Shown piece after piece: positions 43,198 through 51,197 of a stretch of DNA of 52,660 nucleotides; within the stretch, counting starts at the first letter, position 1, and every line of letters begins with the position of its first letter. The position numbers and the translations under genes are program-made. The DNA is from Furfurilactobacillus entadae (GTDB lineage Bacteria; Bacillota; Bacilli; Lactobacillales; Lactobacillaceae), in NCBI RefSeq assembly GCF_045862745.1, contig NZ_BQXN01000016.1, positions 1-52,660 on the forward strand. Reading direction: 5' to 3'. The notes beneath the pieces are model-generated. The model did not search any database and was not told the origin of the DNA. It saw nothing but the letters and a program-made list of their open reading frames with translations.

Positions 43198-43468
43198 ATT
43201 TGTGCTCTACTTTGCCATAAAGGTTTTATCTCTTAGATACTTAGTTTTTCTCTGGGCAGCCGTTTAGCCTTGGGATGTGCTTGCTCGGCGTTCTTGTTGT
43301 GGGTTTAATGAACTTTTGTTGGCGTTTTCACTTGTGTTTCCGGCGGAAGTTTGCTTTAATAAAAATGAACATGTGTTCGCATTATGGTACGGTTAGTTTG
43401 TGAATATTGCAGATTGTGTCTTTGTGATTATTGTGCTATGTTTACAGTGTTAAAAATTGAATCTTTTT
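43198..43468. other. Non-coding region downstream of repE, probable origin position
   Basis: No frame with a ribosome site is present. In the Inc18 family the replication origin lies within the first few tens of bases after the rep stop codon, so the origin is expected at the left end of this stretch. I see no clear iterons here, so the location is by analogy only. Confidence 0.35.
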
Positions 43469-43488
43469 GAGCCCTGTCATGGGGACAC

Positions 43489-43615
43489 AAAAAAAGAGTG
43501 CCTCAGCGATAGTTTCTTGGTATTGGAAGTACCAAGGCCTTCGCTGAACGTACAATAACGTCTCAACACGTTATTGCACTAGCACCCTTCTACTGTGATG
43601 GTTATAGCATCACAG
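43489..43615 (-). ncRNA. Candidate structured small RNA
   Basis: On the minus strand an extended -10 (TGCTAAAAT, -10 hexamer at 43627-43622) is followed seven bases later by three consecutive hairpins: CTGTGATG/CATCACAG, CAATAACGT/ACGTTATTG (both perfect), and a two-tier hairpin TCAGCGA..CTTGGTA/TACCAAG..TCGCTGA. AGTGC (43580-43576) and GCACT (43501-43497) could close the last two, followed by seven T, an intrinsic end. The predicted RNA is about 127 nt. No -35 is clear. Function unknown; copy control or an addiction antitoxin are possible. Confidence 0.5.
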
Positions 43616-43756
43616 CATCTTATTTTAGCAGATTTGCCATTGTTTTCCTACGACAGATGCCTGTTATCTAATAATTCGGGTTGTGAATGATTGGGTGAGA
43701 GGTGTTGTGGGGGTAATCGGTTATTTGAGGAGCTGTATACTACAAACTAACAGTGA

Positions 43757-43790
43757 GGGAACTAGCGCATAAGCGTTAGTTCCCTTTTTT
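43757..43790 (+). terminator. Intrinsic terminator
   Basis: GGGAACTAGCGC-ATAA-GCGTTAGTTCCC followed by six T, 53 bp before the DUF3102-like gene. No gene ends directly upstream on this strand. Confidence 0.85.
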
Positions 43791-43842
43791 GTGTCCTGAT
43801 GACAGGGCTTGAACCAAAGTGAGCCAGAAGGGGGCACTAGTG

Positions 43843-44910
43843 ATGAGTGAAGTTGATAAAAGTGCGTTAGAGGAGTCGTTACCTGAATTTGATTATGGGG
43901 CATTACCCGATGATTTATCCGGGCGCATGCATGAACGGGCGTTGAAGATTGTCCAGATCAAGGCGTTAACCATTACAGCGTTGGGACAACAGCTGTATGA
44001 AGCGCAGCAGGATATGGCGTCAGTTGGCAATGGAACACCACTGTTTACCAATTGGCTAAAGGCGCAAGGCTTCAGTAAGCAGACTGGGTATAACTTAATT
44101 AATCGTTTTCACCTCGTCCAAAATTTGGACGAGGTGGAAGATAAAGAATTATTTGAACAGTTACCAAAATCGTTGACGTATGAGATGTCTAAACCGTCCG
44201 CGTCGGCAGCGTTGAATCAACAAGTCTTTGCTGGTGATGTGACAACGACCAAGGAATACAAGGCATTGGAGCAGAAATGGAAGACGGAACATGACCGGGT
44301 GTCGATTGCCGTGCAAGAGCGGGCCAGTGCAGAACGGGAACAAGAACGCGCCACGAAGGCGTTAACGGTGTATCGGCAAGATAGCCGGGAGTTGCGGGCG
44401 GACAAGAAGACGTTACAACAAGATGTGCGGCGTTTAGAACGGCAATTACAGACGGCCAGTGACCAGGAGCCGGAAGTGATCACGCAGGAGCCTGCTGATT
44501 ATGCCGATTTAAAGGCTAGTAAAGCTACACTGACCGAAACGGTCAGTCGTTTACAAGCTGAGCTTACAGCGCTCAAAGCCCAACCAGTGGCGTCTAATCA
44601 ACACGCTGACCAACAGGCCAAGGTGGCAGCGTTACAAAATCAAATTCAAAACCTGGAAATGGTCGTCAATACCCGTAAAGAGGTTAACGAAGCCATGCGA
44701 GCCGGGCAGCAGTTGTTAGAGAAGATCGGGGGGATCTTGTATCTGCCAGGGTTGGCGAAATTAGATCACGATGACGCCTTAGTGACGTATTCGTTTGAAT
44801 TTTCAGCGGAGATGAAACGGGTGTTAGCGCAGTTAGATCAAGTGCTACCCCCAAAGAAAGTCATCAAAGGGGCGTTTAAGGAAGGGGGTAAAGCCCATGC
44901 GGCCAACTAA
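43843..44910 (+). CDS. DUF3102-like coiled-coil plasmid protein
   Basis: About 355 aa from ATG 43843, which follows AGAAGGGGG; the frame from GTG 43819 lacks a ribosome site. The N-terminal part (ITALGQQLYEAQQDM, then TNWLKAQGFSKQTGYNLINR) is a DUF3102-like DNA-binding-type module common in plasmid and phage maintenance genes. A long coiled coil of about residues 145-290 follows (REQERATKALTVYRQDSREL, then RLERQLQTA), and a short globular end with a basic tail. First gene of an operon of small proteins running to about 49.9 kb. Possibly a nucleoid- or origin-associated factor. Confidence 0.65.
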   Translation: MSEVDKSALEESLPEFDYGALPDDLSGRMHERALKIVQIKALTITALGQQLYEAQQDMASVGNGTPLFTNWLKAQGFSKQTGYNLINRFHLVQNLDEVEDKELFEQLPKSLTYEMSKPSASAALNQQVFAGDVTTTKEYKALEQKWKTEHDRVSIAVQERASAEREQERATKALTVYRQDSRELRADKKTLQQDVRRLERQLQTASDQEPEVITQEPADYADLKASKATLTETVSRLQAELTALKAQPVASNQHADQQAKVAALQNQIQNLEMVVNTRKEVNEAMRAGQQLLEKIGGILYLPGLAKLDHDDALVTYSFEFSAEMKRVLAQLDQVLPPKKVIKGAFKEGGKAHAAN

Positions 44911-45145
44911 GCTTCACGCCCTCTGGGTGTACGAATATAACATTTTACAATTACGCTTACGCCATTTGGAACAACAAGTGGGGGGTAAAGCGGCGGAATG
45001 TGAACGCGTGTTGTGGTTAAACGCACCGGCTGATGACTTGGATCGGGTTCTCGACGAGTTAGCCGTTCTACAGGCTGATCATGCGTTGTTAGTTCAGCAA
45101 GTCCATACAATTTCGCATCGCTTGCGCCGCGCCAGTGAGGTGTAG
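44897..45145 (+). CDS. Small helical hypothetical protein, 82 aa
   Basis: ATG 44897 overlaps the 3' end of the previous gene by 14 bases, with GGAAGGGGG as ribosome site. Mostly one helical hairpin (LQLRLRHLEQQV, then LDRVLDELAVLQADHALLVQ). No known family. Translationally coupled in the small-protein operon. Confidence 0.55.
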   Translation: MRPTKLHALWVYEYNILQLRLRHLEQQVGGKAAECERVLWLNAPADDLDRVLDELAVLQADHALLVQQVHTISHRLRRASEV

Positions 45146-45147
45146 CC

Positions 45148-45483
45148 ATGGTGGGACAGCAGTTGCATCGCCGCCCTGGTCACCATGAAGGACTGCGGAT
45201 CGAGGATTGTAACGCGATCACGGTTCAATTATTGTCTGCGCAACCACAAGAACAACGGTTACAACCGGCCATTTTGGCGGTTAAGTTACCACAAGCCTTG
45301 CGGACGGACGAAATCGCGCGGCGTGAGGTCGTGATGATCATGCGTTTAGATCAGGGGGTCATGGTGAAGCAAACAGCGGTGATCGTGGCCGTTTGGCGCC
45401 TACCACACCCCATTATGAGCGAATGGTCACTGATTGGGACTGAGCAGGCAATGTATTACGGACCGCTGAAGGGCGGTGCCTAA
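45148..45483 (+). CDS. Hypothetical protein, 111 aa
   Basis: ATG 45148 follows GAGGTG and lies two bases after the previous stop. Soluble, beta-rich (QPAILAVKLPQALRTDEIAR, then VVMIMRLDQGVMVKQTAVIV). No signal or membrane segment; function unknown. Its tight spacing shows that it belongs to the same operon. Confidence 0.55.
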   Translation: MVGQQLHRRPGHHEGLRIEDCNAITVQLLSAQPQEQRLQPAILAVKLPQALRTDEIARREVVMIMRLDQGVMVKQTAVIVAVWRLPHPIMSEWSLIGTEQAMYYGPLKGGA

Positions 45484-45485
45484 AG

Positions 45486-45683
45486 ATGTTGTACACGCAA
45501 CGGCCCAAGCGCGAGACAGAACGGCAACAACGTGAGCATCGTCGGTTGCAAAAAATGATTGCGGGTTCCTGGTCAGAATTGCCAGACCGCCCACAAAAGT
45601 GGCCGCGACTGCTTGACCGGCTTTTGCCATGGTTAGTGAGTGTGCTGGCTAGTGGATTGTTAATTCGGATTTTGTTTTTTTAG
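45486..45683 (+). CDS. Small tail-anchored membrane protein, 65 aa
   Basis: ATG 45486 lies two bases after the previous stop. A highly basic N-terminal half (RPKRETERQQREHRRLQKM) precedes one C-terminal membrane helix (LLPWLVSVLASGLLIRILFF). No family recognised. Confidence 0.5.
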   Translation: MLYTQRPKRETERQQREHRRLQKMIAGSWSELPDRPQKWPRLLDRLLPWLVSVLASGLLIRILFF

Positions 45684-45701
45684 AAGGGGAACAGGTAGCA
45701 C

Positions 45702-46247
45702 ATGACTAATTTATTGAATTCACGGGATACGATTTACATGGTTAAACCAGATAGTTATGCAGCGGAATGTCTGGATAACCAGGGAAAACATCATCAAATC
45801 CAGCAGGAAGCAATCGCTATTTACACCGAACTGTTGAACCTTGATTCAACTGAGAATTTGGTTGGAGTCATGCCATATGACTTTTCAGCTGTGGTTGTTG
45901 ACGGCGAAACCTATGCGTTTGAGGCTGCTTTAAAGAAAGCGCAAGACGGCTTTCGCGGATTTAGAAAAAATAGTCCGCTCTTTAAAAAGCTGGAGGAAGC
46001 GCGTAAAGGCCTTGTTAGTAAAGATCATTATTCTCCCTTTACGCTGTTTGACGTATTTGGACGAGTACCTACCGGTCAGTTTGGCCAAAGTCGACGCAAT
46101 CTTACGGGATCGCATAGATTCACAGGCGACAACGTGGGTGAGAACTACTATTTCGTTAGTGTCAGTGATCTAGAGGCCATTCCTGAAGAAACACGACCTG
46201 ACTTAGATCCCATTACGTTTGACGAATATTATCAAGCGGTTAGATAG
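45702..46247 (+). CDS. Hypothetical protein, 181 aa
   Basis: Start ATG 45702 with GAAGGGGAACAG upstream. Soluble alpha/beta protein; its central part (VVVDGETYAFEAALKKAQDG) and the Arg/Gly/Ser-rich FGQSRRNLTGSHRFTG are the most distinctive stretches. No motif assigned. It precedes the MarR-like gene in the operon. Confidence 0.5.
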   Translation: MTNLLNSRDTIYMVKPDSYAAECLDNQGKHHQIQQEAIAIYTELLNLDSTENLVGVMPYDFSAVVVDGETYAFEAALKKAQDGFRGFRKNSPLFKKLEEARKGLVSKDHYSPFTLFDVFGRVPTGQFGQSRRNLTGSHRFTGDNVGENYYFVSVSDLEAIPEETRPDLDPITFDEYYQAVR

Positions 46248-46258
46248 GAGATGATTAG

Positions 46259-46615
46259 ATGATGAATAGCGCAATTGAGGGCATGTTTGCCCAGTTTAAT
46301 GACGCCCGCGCGTTACAAAATGAGGTTCAAGGATTTTTAAAAAAGGCACCGTTTAATGCGTTGGAAACCCAAATGCTGCTATACCTACAGACCAATGAAA
46401 AATTACACCCAGGTGAGTTTGGCCGTGCGGTTAAGTATTCGCCGGTCCTGGTGTCGAACAGTGCTAGGCGGTTGATTGAGCAAGGGTTGATTGAAACAAG
46501 AATGGATCGAGCTGATCGCCGCGGTCATTATTACCGGCTTACAGCGAAGGGCATGCGGCGCGCAAACGAAGTGTTCACGATTGTTAAAGCATATGCAGAA
46601 CGGAAAGAGGCATAG
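46259..46615 (+). CDS. MarR-like winged-helix regulator
   Basis: 118 aa. NALETQMLLYLQTNEKLHPGEFG is followed by YSPVLVSNSARRLIEQGLIE (recognition helix) and TRMDRADRRGHYYRLTAKGM (wing with the conserved DRR). This is the MarR/HTH_27 order. TAGGAG lies nine bases before the ATG. It probably controls this small-protein operon or the mobilisation genes. Confidence 0.8.
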   Translation: MMNSAIEGMFAQFNDARALQNEVQGFLKKAPFNALETQMLLYLQTNEKLHPGEFGRAVKYSPVLVSNSARRLIEQGLIETRMDRADRRGHYYRLTAKGMRRANEVFTIVKAYAERKEA

Positions 46616-46617
46616 TC

Positions 46618-46830
46618 ATGGCAAAGTTTATTATTATTGATCAATGTTTAAATCAAGCAGTGTGTGACGCGACGGGGGGACCGTTGCTGTTTAACGATGC
46701 CCGCAGTGCTAAACGCTGGTTGACCGACCACACCGGTGGTTATTCAGACAATCGTTATTATTTTCACCGTGAAAAGCCCAGCATGCAGGTATTTGACCAC
46801 GCGATGCGGATTGGTCGGGTGTTGGTATGA
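46618..46830 (+). CDS. Hypothetical protein, 70 aa
   Basis: ATG 46618 lies two bases after the MarR-like stop. Small, soluble alpha/beta protein (FIIIDQCLNQAVCDATGG, then ARSAKRWLTDHTGGYSDNRY). The stop overlaps the next start by four bases. Function unknown. Confidence 0.55.
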   Translation: MAKFIIIDQCLNQAVCDATGGPLLFNDARSAKRWLTDHTGGYSDNRYYFHREKPSMQVFDHAMRIGRVLV

Positions 46831-47261
46831 GACCACGGGTAAAGCAGAGCCTTTTGGGGGCTGGCTTATTATTTTTTGCCTTTTTACTGATTAGTGGTGG
46901 GTTTTGGACGTTTACACACCGACCATTGCAACAAACACCGCATGTTCAAAAGCGCGTACAGCAGGCGGTAAAAGTGCGCTCACACAAAACAGTGGTGATC
47001 TTTTTTCGACCGGGCTGTGCGTATTGTCGGGCGGCAACACCAGCGATCAATCAGGCTTTAATCAAGCATTCGGCGAACACCATTTTGGTCAATACGCGCT
47101 CGTCAGAAGGTCGCCAACTGTATCCCCAATATTCAGTCACTTCAGTGCCAGTTGGGGTGGTTATTGATCATGGCCATGCGTCATGGCCGCAGGCATTAAC
47201 CCATGGGTCATCATCGGCGATTCGGGTTGATCAGCGAAAACTGACACACTTATGGAAGTGA
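46827..47261 (+). CDS. Membrane-anchored thioredoxin-like protein
   Basis: 144 aa. The N-terminal helix (LLGAGLLFFAFLLISGGFW) anchors a thioredoxin-like domain with CAYC at residues 64-67 and the cis-proline region VTSVPVGVVIDHG. The active site faces outside the cell. Similar proteins in Gram-positive conjugation regions (TrsF/PrgG-like oxidoreductases) are thought to help folding of surface transfer proteins. Confidence 0.8.
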   Translation: MRPRVKQSLLGAGLLFFAFLLISGGFWTFTHRPLQQTPHVQKRVQQAVKVRSHKTVVIFFRPGCAYCRAATPAINQALIKHSANTILVNTRSSEGRQLYPQYSVTSVPVGVVIDHGHASWPQALTHGSSSAIRVDQRKLTHLWK

Positions 47262-47271
47262 GGAGAAGAAA

Positions 47272-47790
47272 GTGCAAATATTAAGCGAAATCGGTTGGGG
47301 TTGGTGGTTAATTGCAATAGTGCTACTGGGTACCTGGATATACGAAATATTTTGGACTATTTCAGAAATGAAAAAGGGGACAACAGACGAGCTTCGATTA
47401 TTCTTTGGACCTTTTGCAATTCTTGCAGTATCCATGATTTTCTTTTTATTTTTTTCTTGCGTGGTATCTTCTGCAACTCGTCAGAATCAGCCATATAACA
47501 CAGAAACAATTCGTCCTCAAAAGATTATCTCAGTTAAAAAATATAATGTTTCTTACCTTGCACACGATGAGCATGCTGTGAAATCTACTAACGACTTTCT
47601 ATCTGATTATTCCCACTCAGTTACCAGAGGAATGGTATCCGTGGGGCAACCTAAAATTGTAATTAAGTACTACCATCAAAAGATTACTTCGGAGGCATTC
47701 AAAGTACCCGATCAATGGTTAGCTACACAAGTAATTGTTGATGCTACAGTGCCAAAATCACAAATTTCGTCGCTTTATTTAGACAACTAA
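47272..47790 (+). CDS. Membrane protein, 172 aa
   Basis: GTG 47272 after GAGGAGAAG. Two membrane helices at about 8-28 and 45-70 (GPFAILAVSMIFFLFFSCVV) are followed by an extracytoplasmic beta-rich domain of about 95 residues. Its GC content is lower than that of its neighbours, so it may be a late insertion in the operon. No motif recognised. Confidence 0.6.
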   Translation: MQILSEIGWGWWLIAIVLLGTWIYEIFWTISEMKKGTTDELRLFFGPFAILAVSMIFFLFFSCVVSSATRQNQPYNTETIRPQKIISVKKYNVSYLAHDEHAVKSTNDFLSDYSHSVTRGMVSVGQPKIVIKYYHQKITSEAFKVPDQWLATQVIVDATVPKSQISSLYLDN

Positions 47791-47812
47791 CTTACAGAGG
47801 AAGGAACGTTCA

Positions 47813-48172
47813 ATGAATGAACCACGGGTGTTCTTACAAGCTCGCTTAGTCTTACAACACGGTTTAAGTGAGCGGGTGTATTGGTTTGAAGTGCCCACCA
47901 TTTTACCGGTTGAAATTATTGAAAAAGGCGTGCTCGGTTTAGCAACGTTTCCTGATCGTGAAGCAGAAATGCTCACCATGATTTCGTTCACGAATGATCG
48001 AAAACATCAGTCTAATCAGCAGCCACAGGGCGCCGAAGCGGACCGTTTAGGTGTTGTCTTGACCGTGTTTGATCCTGATGAAGATCCTAAAATGACGCCG
48101 AGTAATTTGTGGCCCCAGCTAATTGATGTTAATCAGTGGCTGGTTGAAACCAGCGTAAAAAACAAGGAGTGA
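47813..48172 (+). CDS. Hypothetical protein, 119 aa
   Basis: ATG 47813 follows AGAGGAAGG. Soluble, beta-rich N-terminal half (VFLQARLVLQHGLSERVYWF) and acidic middle (VFDPDEDPKMTPSNLW). No motif known to me. It lies four bases before the coiled-coil membrane protein and is probably functionally tied to it. Confidence 0.55.
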   Translation: MNEPRVFLQARLVLQHGLSERVYWFEVPTILPVEIIEKGVLGLATFPDREAEMLTMISFTNDRKHQSNQQPQGAEADRLGVVLTVFDPDEDPKMTPSNLWPQLIDVNQWLVETSVKNKE

Positions 48173-48176
48173 ATCC

Positions 48177-49142
48177 ATGAAAGTGAAATCAATGCAACAA
48201 CGGGCGAAGCGACTTCAGCAGCGCTTCAGTCATTTCGGTTTTTGGTATCGTGAACATTTTAAATGGCTGAATTTGGGTGTGTATGGGGTCGTTTTGACTC
48301 TCATTTTAGGGTTATTAATTGGGACCCGTTTCTCCAATGCGGTGACCGGGGTGACACCGGTTAAGCTCAACCAGTACGCTAGCTTCCAAAATGGTTCAGG
48401 GCAAATGAAGGTGACGTCAGTACAATACAATGCGGCCAAACAATTCATGGTTTTACGCTTTGAAACGCAAGCCGGTAGTGGGACCAGTTCGGATAATGGA
48501 CTGTCGACAAAGCACCTGGATTGGCAGTTTCAAGTCCTGAATGGGCCGCTGGCCAAAGCTGAAGTGATCCCGACCACCAGCGATAAAGTTGTGGTGGCGG
48601 TGCGGCATTTGCCGAAGCAGTTTAAAGCAATGCGTATTACCGTGACCAATGATAATGTCCCGGTAAATCTCGCCGCTGATACGAATTCAAACAGTTCTAA
48701 GAATCAAAAGAACGCGCAAAAACAACTCCAGTTTAATGTCTTGCCCAAGCAGGTTAAAACCGAGCATGGGCTGAAGTATGAGGGCCGTAAGGCTTACGCA
48801 ATTGGGGTGGTTGGCGATGAAATTAAACAGCAGCAAGGGTACATTGCTCAGAACCAACAAAAAATTAAGGACGCAAATCAAGCCATCAATACGGCCAAAG
48901 ATAACCTGAAACAAAATCAAGCGGATAACCAATACAATACCGCGGGTCAAAAGAAACGAAATGAACAAACGGTGGCCACGTATGAGTCACAAATCAAATC
49001 ACAAACGGCCACGGTTAAGACCCAACAGGGCAAAATCAAGAGTCACCAAACTAAGATTAAACTGTTGCAACAAGAGCAACGCGACATTCAATCCGGGGCG
49101 TATAAGCTACAAGGCTCAGTCGAATTTAGTCGCTTTAAGTAG
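48177..49142 (+). CDS. Membrane-anchored extracellular protein with coiled coil, 321 aa
   Basis: A basic N-terminus (QQRAKRLQQRFSHFGFWYRE) and one membrane helix (LGVYGVVLTLILGLLIGT, residues 33-50) are followed by a beta-rich domain of about 130 residues and a long Gln/Lys-rich coiled coil at about 215-305 (QGYIAQNQQKIKDANQ and similar). The topology suggests a surface protein spanning the wall. A role in mating-channel support is possible but unproven. Confidence 0.6.
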   Translation: MKVKSMQQRAKRLQQRFSHFGFWYREHFKWLNLGVYGVVLTLILGLLIGTRFSNAVTGVTPVKLNQYASFQNGSGQMKVTSVQYNAAKQFMVLRFETQAGSGTSSDNGLSTKHLDWQFQVLNGPLAKAEVIPTTSDKVVVAVRHLPKQFKAMRITVTNDNVPVNLAADTNSNSSKNQKNAQKQLQFNVLPKQVKTEHGLKYEGRKAYAIGVVGDEIKQQQGYIAQNQQKIKDANQAINTAKDNLKQNQADNQYNTAGQKKRNEQTVATYESQIKSQTATVKTQQGKIKSHQTKIKLLQQEQRDIQSGAYKLQGSVEFSRFK

Positions 49143-49171
49143 CGGTTTACAGGATTTGAGAAAGGAAATTT

Positions 49172-49885
49172 GTGGTGGCAAAACAACAAATTAAAGCGTA
49201 TCGACGCGATGCATTAACCCAATATGTCACCCCTGTGTTGACCGACACCGCCTTAAAAACTAGTGGGGCTTGGTTGGCTTTTATCGGGATCTTGTACTGG
49301 TATTTGATGCTCCAGAGCTTACCCGGATTAATGTTAAAACAATCCAATTCGCAACACCCTCAAGTGATGTTGATGTGGCTGATCGGGTGGCTGGGGTTGT
49401 TGGCAACTTTGCGATTTATCAAACCGCAGCCGGCATGGTTGACCCCCGTCAAATGGTCAAAAGCATTCGGGTTAACGACCCTGACGGTCGTGGGGTTATT
49501 CGGAAGTCAAATGGCTTTGAGCTGGTTTAATCGCGCCGTTAGTGGTCAGGTCATGACGCCAAATAATGCCGTCTTTGAAGCCCTGTTAAACCAACCGCAA
49601 TTGACCCTGCTGGTGATGATTGACGCGTTAGTGTTGGGACCGTTAACGGAAGAATTGGTGTTTCGTCAGTGGTGTATTGAACGGCTCCTGGCGCGGCGAA
49701 GTGTGGGGACCCGGATCGGAATTAGCAGTGCTTTATTTGCGACAATTCACCTCACCTCGACCCCCGTCGGTTGGCTCATTTATTTTGTTTGTGGCTGTTT
49801 ATTGGCCACGTTATATGTAAAGACACGGCAGTTACGGTGGTCGTTTGGGGCCCACATGTTGATCAATTTAGCGGCCTTGTTGTAG
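49172..49885 (+). CDS. CPBP-family intramembrane protease (Abi/CAAX-type)
   Basis: 237 aa with about six membrane helices. The catalytic signature is complete: EELVFRQW with E160-E161, FATIHL with H193, and HMLINLAAL near the C-terminus. The CPBP glutamic-type proteases include bacteriocin-immunity and plasmid-borne members. GTG 49172 is chosen over the following GTG because of its distance to AAAGGA. Last gene of the small-protein operon; the oriT-like region follows. Confidence 0.88.
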   Translation: MVAKQQIKAYRRDALTQYVTPVLTDTALKTSGAWLAFIGILYWYLMLQSLPGLMLKQSNSQHPQVMLMWLIGWLGLLATLRFIKPQPAWLTPVKWSKAFGLTTLTVVGLFGSQMALSWFNRAVSGQVMTPNNAVFEALLNQPQLTLLVMIDALVLGPLTEELVFRQWCIERLLARRSVGTRIGISSALFATIHLTSTPVGWLIYFVCGCLLATLYVKTRQLRWSFGAHMLINLAALL

Positions 49886-49964
49886 GTCAAAGGGCGTGGT
49901 CATTGTTCTAGAACCAGGGGGCAAACGATCATGCCCTGTTGCGTTAATCAGGGTTAAAAAGGGT

Positions 49965-50002
49965 GTGCACAAACGTGCACAGAAGCGTGCACAAACGTGC
50001 AC
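49965..50002. repeat. Two 16-bp direct repeats of the oriT region
   Basis: GTGCACAAACGTGCAC occurs at 49965-49980 and exactly again at 49987-50002, a 22-bp period, so four GTGCAC palindromes face the same DNA side at about two helical turns. This suits cooperative binding by a small DNA-binding protein such as the ribbon-helix-helix protein encoded at 50859. Confidence 0.8.
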
Positions 50003-50026
50003 ATTTTAGAAAATCTAGTCGACTCC

Positions 50027-50074
50027 GAAACCGCCGGTACTACCGGCTATACAGCGAAGCTGTATACTGGTTTC
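50027..50074. other. Nested cruciform, probable part of oriT
   Basis: Outer arms GAAACC (50027) and GGTTTC (50069) enclose two perfect hairpins, GCCGGTA-C-TACCGGC (50033-50047) and TATACAGC-GAA-GCTGTATA (50048-50066), an ideal three-way junction. It lies between the direct repeats and the mobilisation genes, so the gap 49886-50175 is a probable origin of transfer. The nick site cannot be set by eye; the following T/G-rich stretch (50101-50135) is the likely area. A further hairpin (GACCCCGTG/CACGGGTC) precedes the first mobilisation gene. Confidence 0.6.
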
Positions 50075-50175
50075 CCTTATGCTCTTTACCATGATCCACC
50101 CGGTTTTGGTGTGATTTTGGTCAAAATGACCCCGTGCGTTATGCTGTCACGGGTCACTAAACGGAGGTAGGACAC

Positions 50176-50862
50176 ATGCAAGAACTTGGTCAATTTTTAG
50201 AATCAATCATCAATAATTTTATCGTTAGTTTTAAAGCAAGCGCTGCACCTGTATTGTCAGCATTGTTGTTATGCTTTTTGGCACAATTGTGTCCATGGAT
50301 CGAGATTTCCACCTTAAAAGTAAAAGTTGTGACTAAAAACATGCGTAAACGGCATCTATTAATAATGATGTTCGCAATTTGTTGCCTGACTAGTTTGTAT
50401 ATTGTTGTGCTGCTTTTGTGGGCGTTACTGTCCTCAGCGACGTCTTTCTTGATTGCTGGAAAACTCAATGATGATCCGTGGCTACTCTTACAGTTTTTGG
50501 TACTTGTCGGGCTGCCTATTGAAATCATTGGTTTAAAAATCATGAAGCATTTGCGTTCTTTCATGATTCGTTTATGGCGGCCACAACGGGTCGTTAAATT
50601 CCCGTGCTTTGACGCCACAAACCATTTTGTCTTTCACGCGTCCGTCGACGTTATGAACAGGGCGAAGCACAAAAAAATCGTGTTGCCTCGCAAACTCCTC
50701 AACACAACTGAGGGTGCGAAAATTAGCGTGAAAGATTTGCCAGGACTGAACCCTGATGTGCAAGCGTACCTTGAAGACTTGGCCCAAACAATTGGGTACC
50801 AAGCCATCGCCCGGTTCGTCGAGACGAAGCTACACAATTCTCAGGAACGAAAGGACAGATGA
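50176..50862 (+). CDS. Membrane protein of the mobilisation region, 228 aa
   Basis: ATG 50176 follows ACGGAGG. Three hydrophobic helices at about 22-40, 56-80 and 95-120, then a cytoplasmic domain of about 100 residues (FPCFDATNHFVFHASVDVMN, then ISVKDLPGLNPDVQAYLEDL). It is the first gene after the oriT-like region, overlapping the start of the ribbon-helix-helix gene. No known family; perhaps it brings the relaxosome to the membrane. Confidence 0.55.
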   Translation: MQELGQFLESIINNFIVSFKASAAPVLSALLLCFLAQLCPWIEISTLKVKVVTKNMRKRHLLIMMFAICCLTSLYIVVLLLWALLSSATSFLIAGKLNDDPWLLLQFLVLVGLPIEIIGLKIMKHLRSFMIRLWRPQRVVKFPCFDATNHFVFHASVDVMNRAKHKKIVLPRKLLNTTEGAKISVKDLPGLNPDVQAYLEDLAQTIGYQAIARFVETKLHNSQERKDR

Positions 50863-51197
50863 TCGCCATGAATGAATCAATTACTATCCGAGGGATTAAG
50901 TCAACAGATAAAGAAAGACTACAAGTGATGGCGAAAGCCAACGGGTACGAAACGCTCAGTGAATTTTTACGGGATCAACTCCAACAAGTGATCCAGACCC
51001 AACAGGCTAATGCCTTACAGTCGTATTTGGGCCCAGCGCTGAGTGAAATTAATCTGAGCTTCAATGCTTTTATGCGGGCATTAAATCAGAACACCGAGGG
51101 CGTGGCCAAACTCACCCAGCTGGTCGAACAGCTACAAGCCAATGACACGGAACTAACGGAAATCTTACTCAACGATGAAATGGAGGCGGAATCGTGA
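50859..51197 (+). CDS. MobC-like relaxosome accessory protein (ribbon-helix-helix type)
   Basis: 112 aa (or 109 from ATG 50868). The N-terminus SITIRGIKSTDKERLQVMAK, then ANGYETLSEFLRDQL, is a ribbon-helix-helix DNA-binding domain; a helical C-terminal part follows. Such proteins bind oriT and help the relaxase open the strands. It overlaps the upstream stop (ATGA) and the downstream GTG start, so it is translated in a coupled operon. Confidence 0.7.
   Translation: MIAMNESITIRGIKSTDKERLQVMAKANGYETLSEFLRDQLQQVIQTQQANALQSYLGPALSEINLSFNAFMRALNQNTEGVAKLTQLVEQLQANDTELTEILLNDEMEAES

Larger units (their letters stand above)
43469..43810. repeat. Locus bounded by 26-bp inverted repeats
   Basis: GAGCCCTGTCATGGGGACAC plus six A at 43469-43494 and its inverse at 43785-43810 match at 23 of 26 positions. 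Between them lie a candidate structured RNA and a plus-strand terminator, but no gene. The arrangement could be a small non-autonomous mobile element or a long-range RNA structure. No target-site duplication is obvious to me. Confidence 0.5.

Noticed and set aside
43489..43640. CRISPR tracrRNA or CRISPR array
   Set aside because: No repeats-spacer pattern and no cas genes in the window; the hairpins do not contain an anti-repeat.
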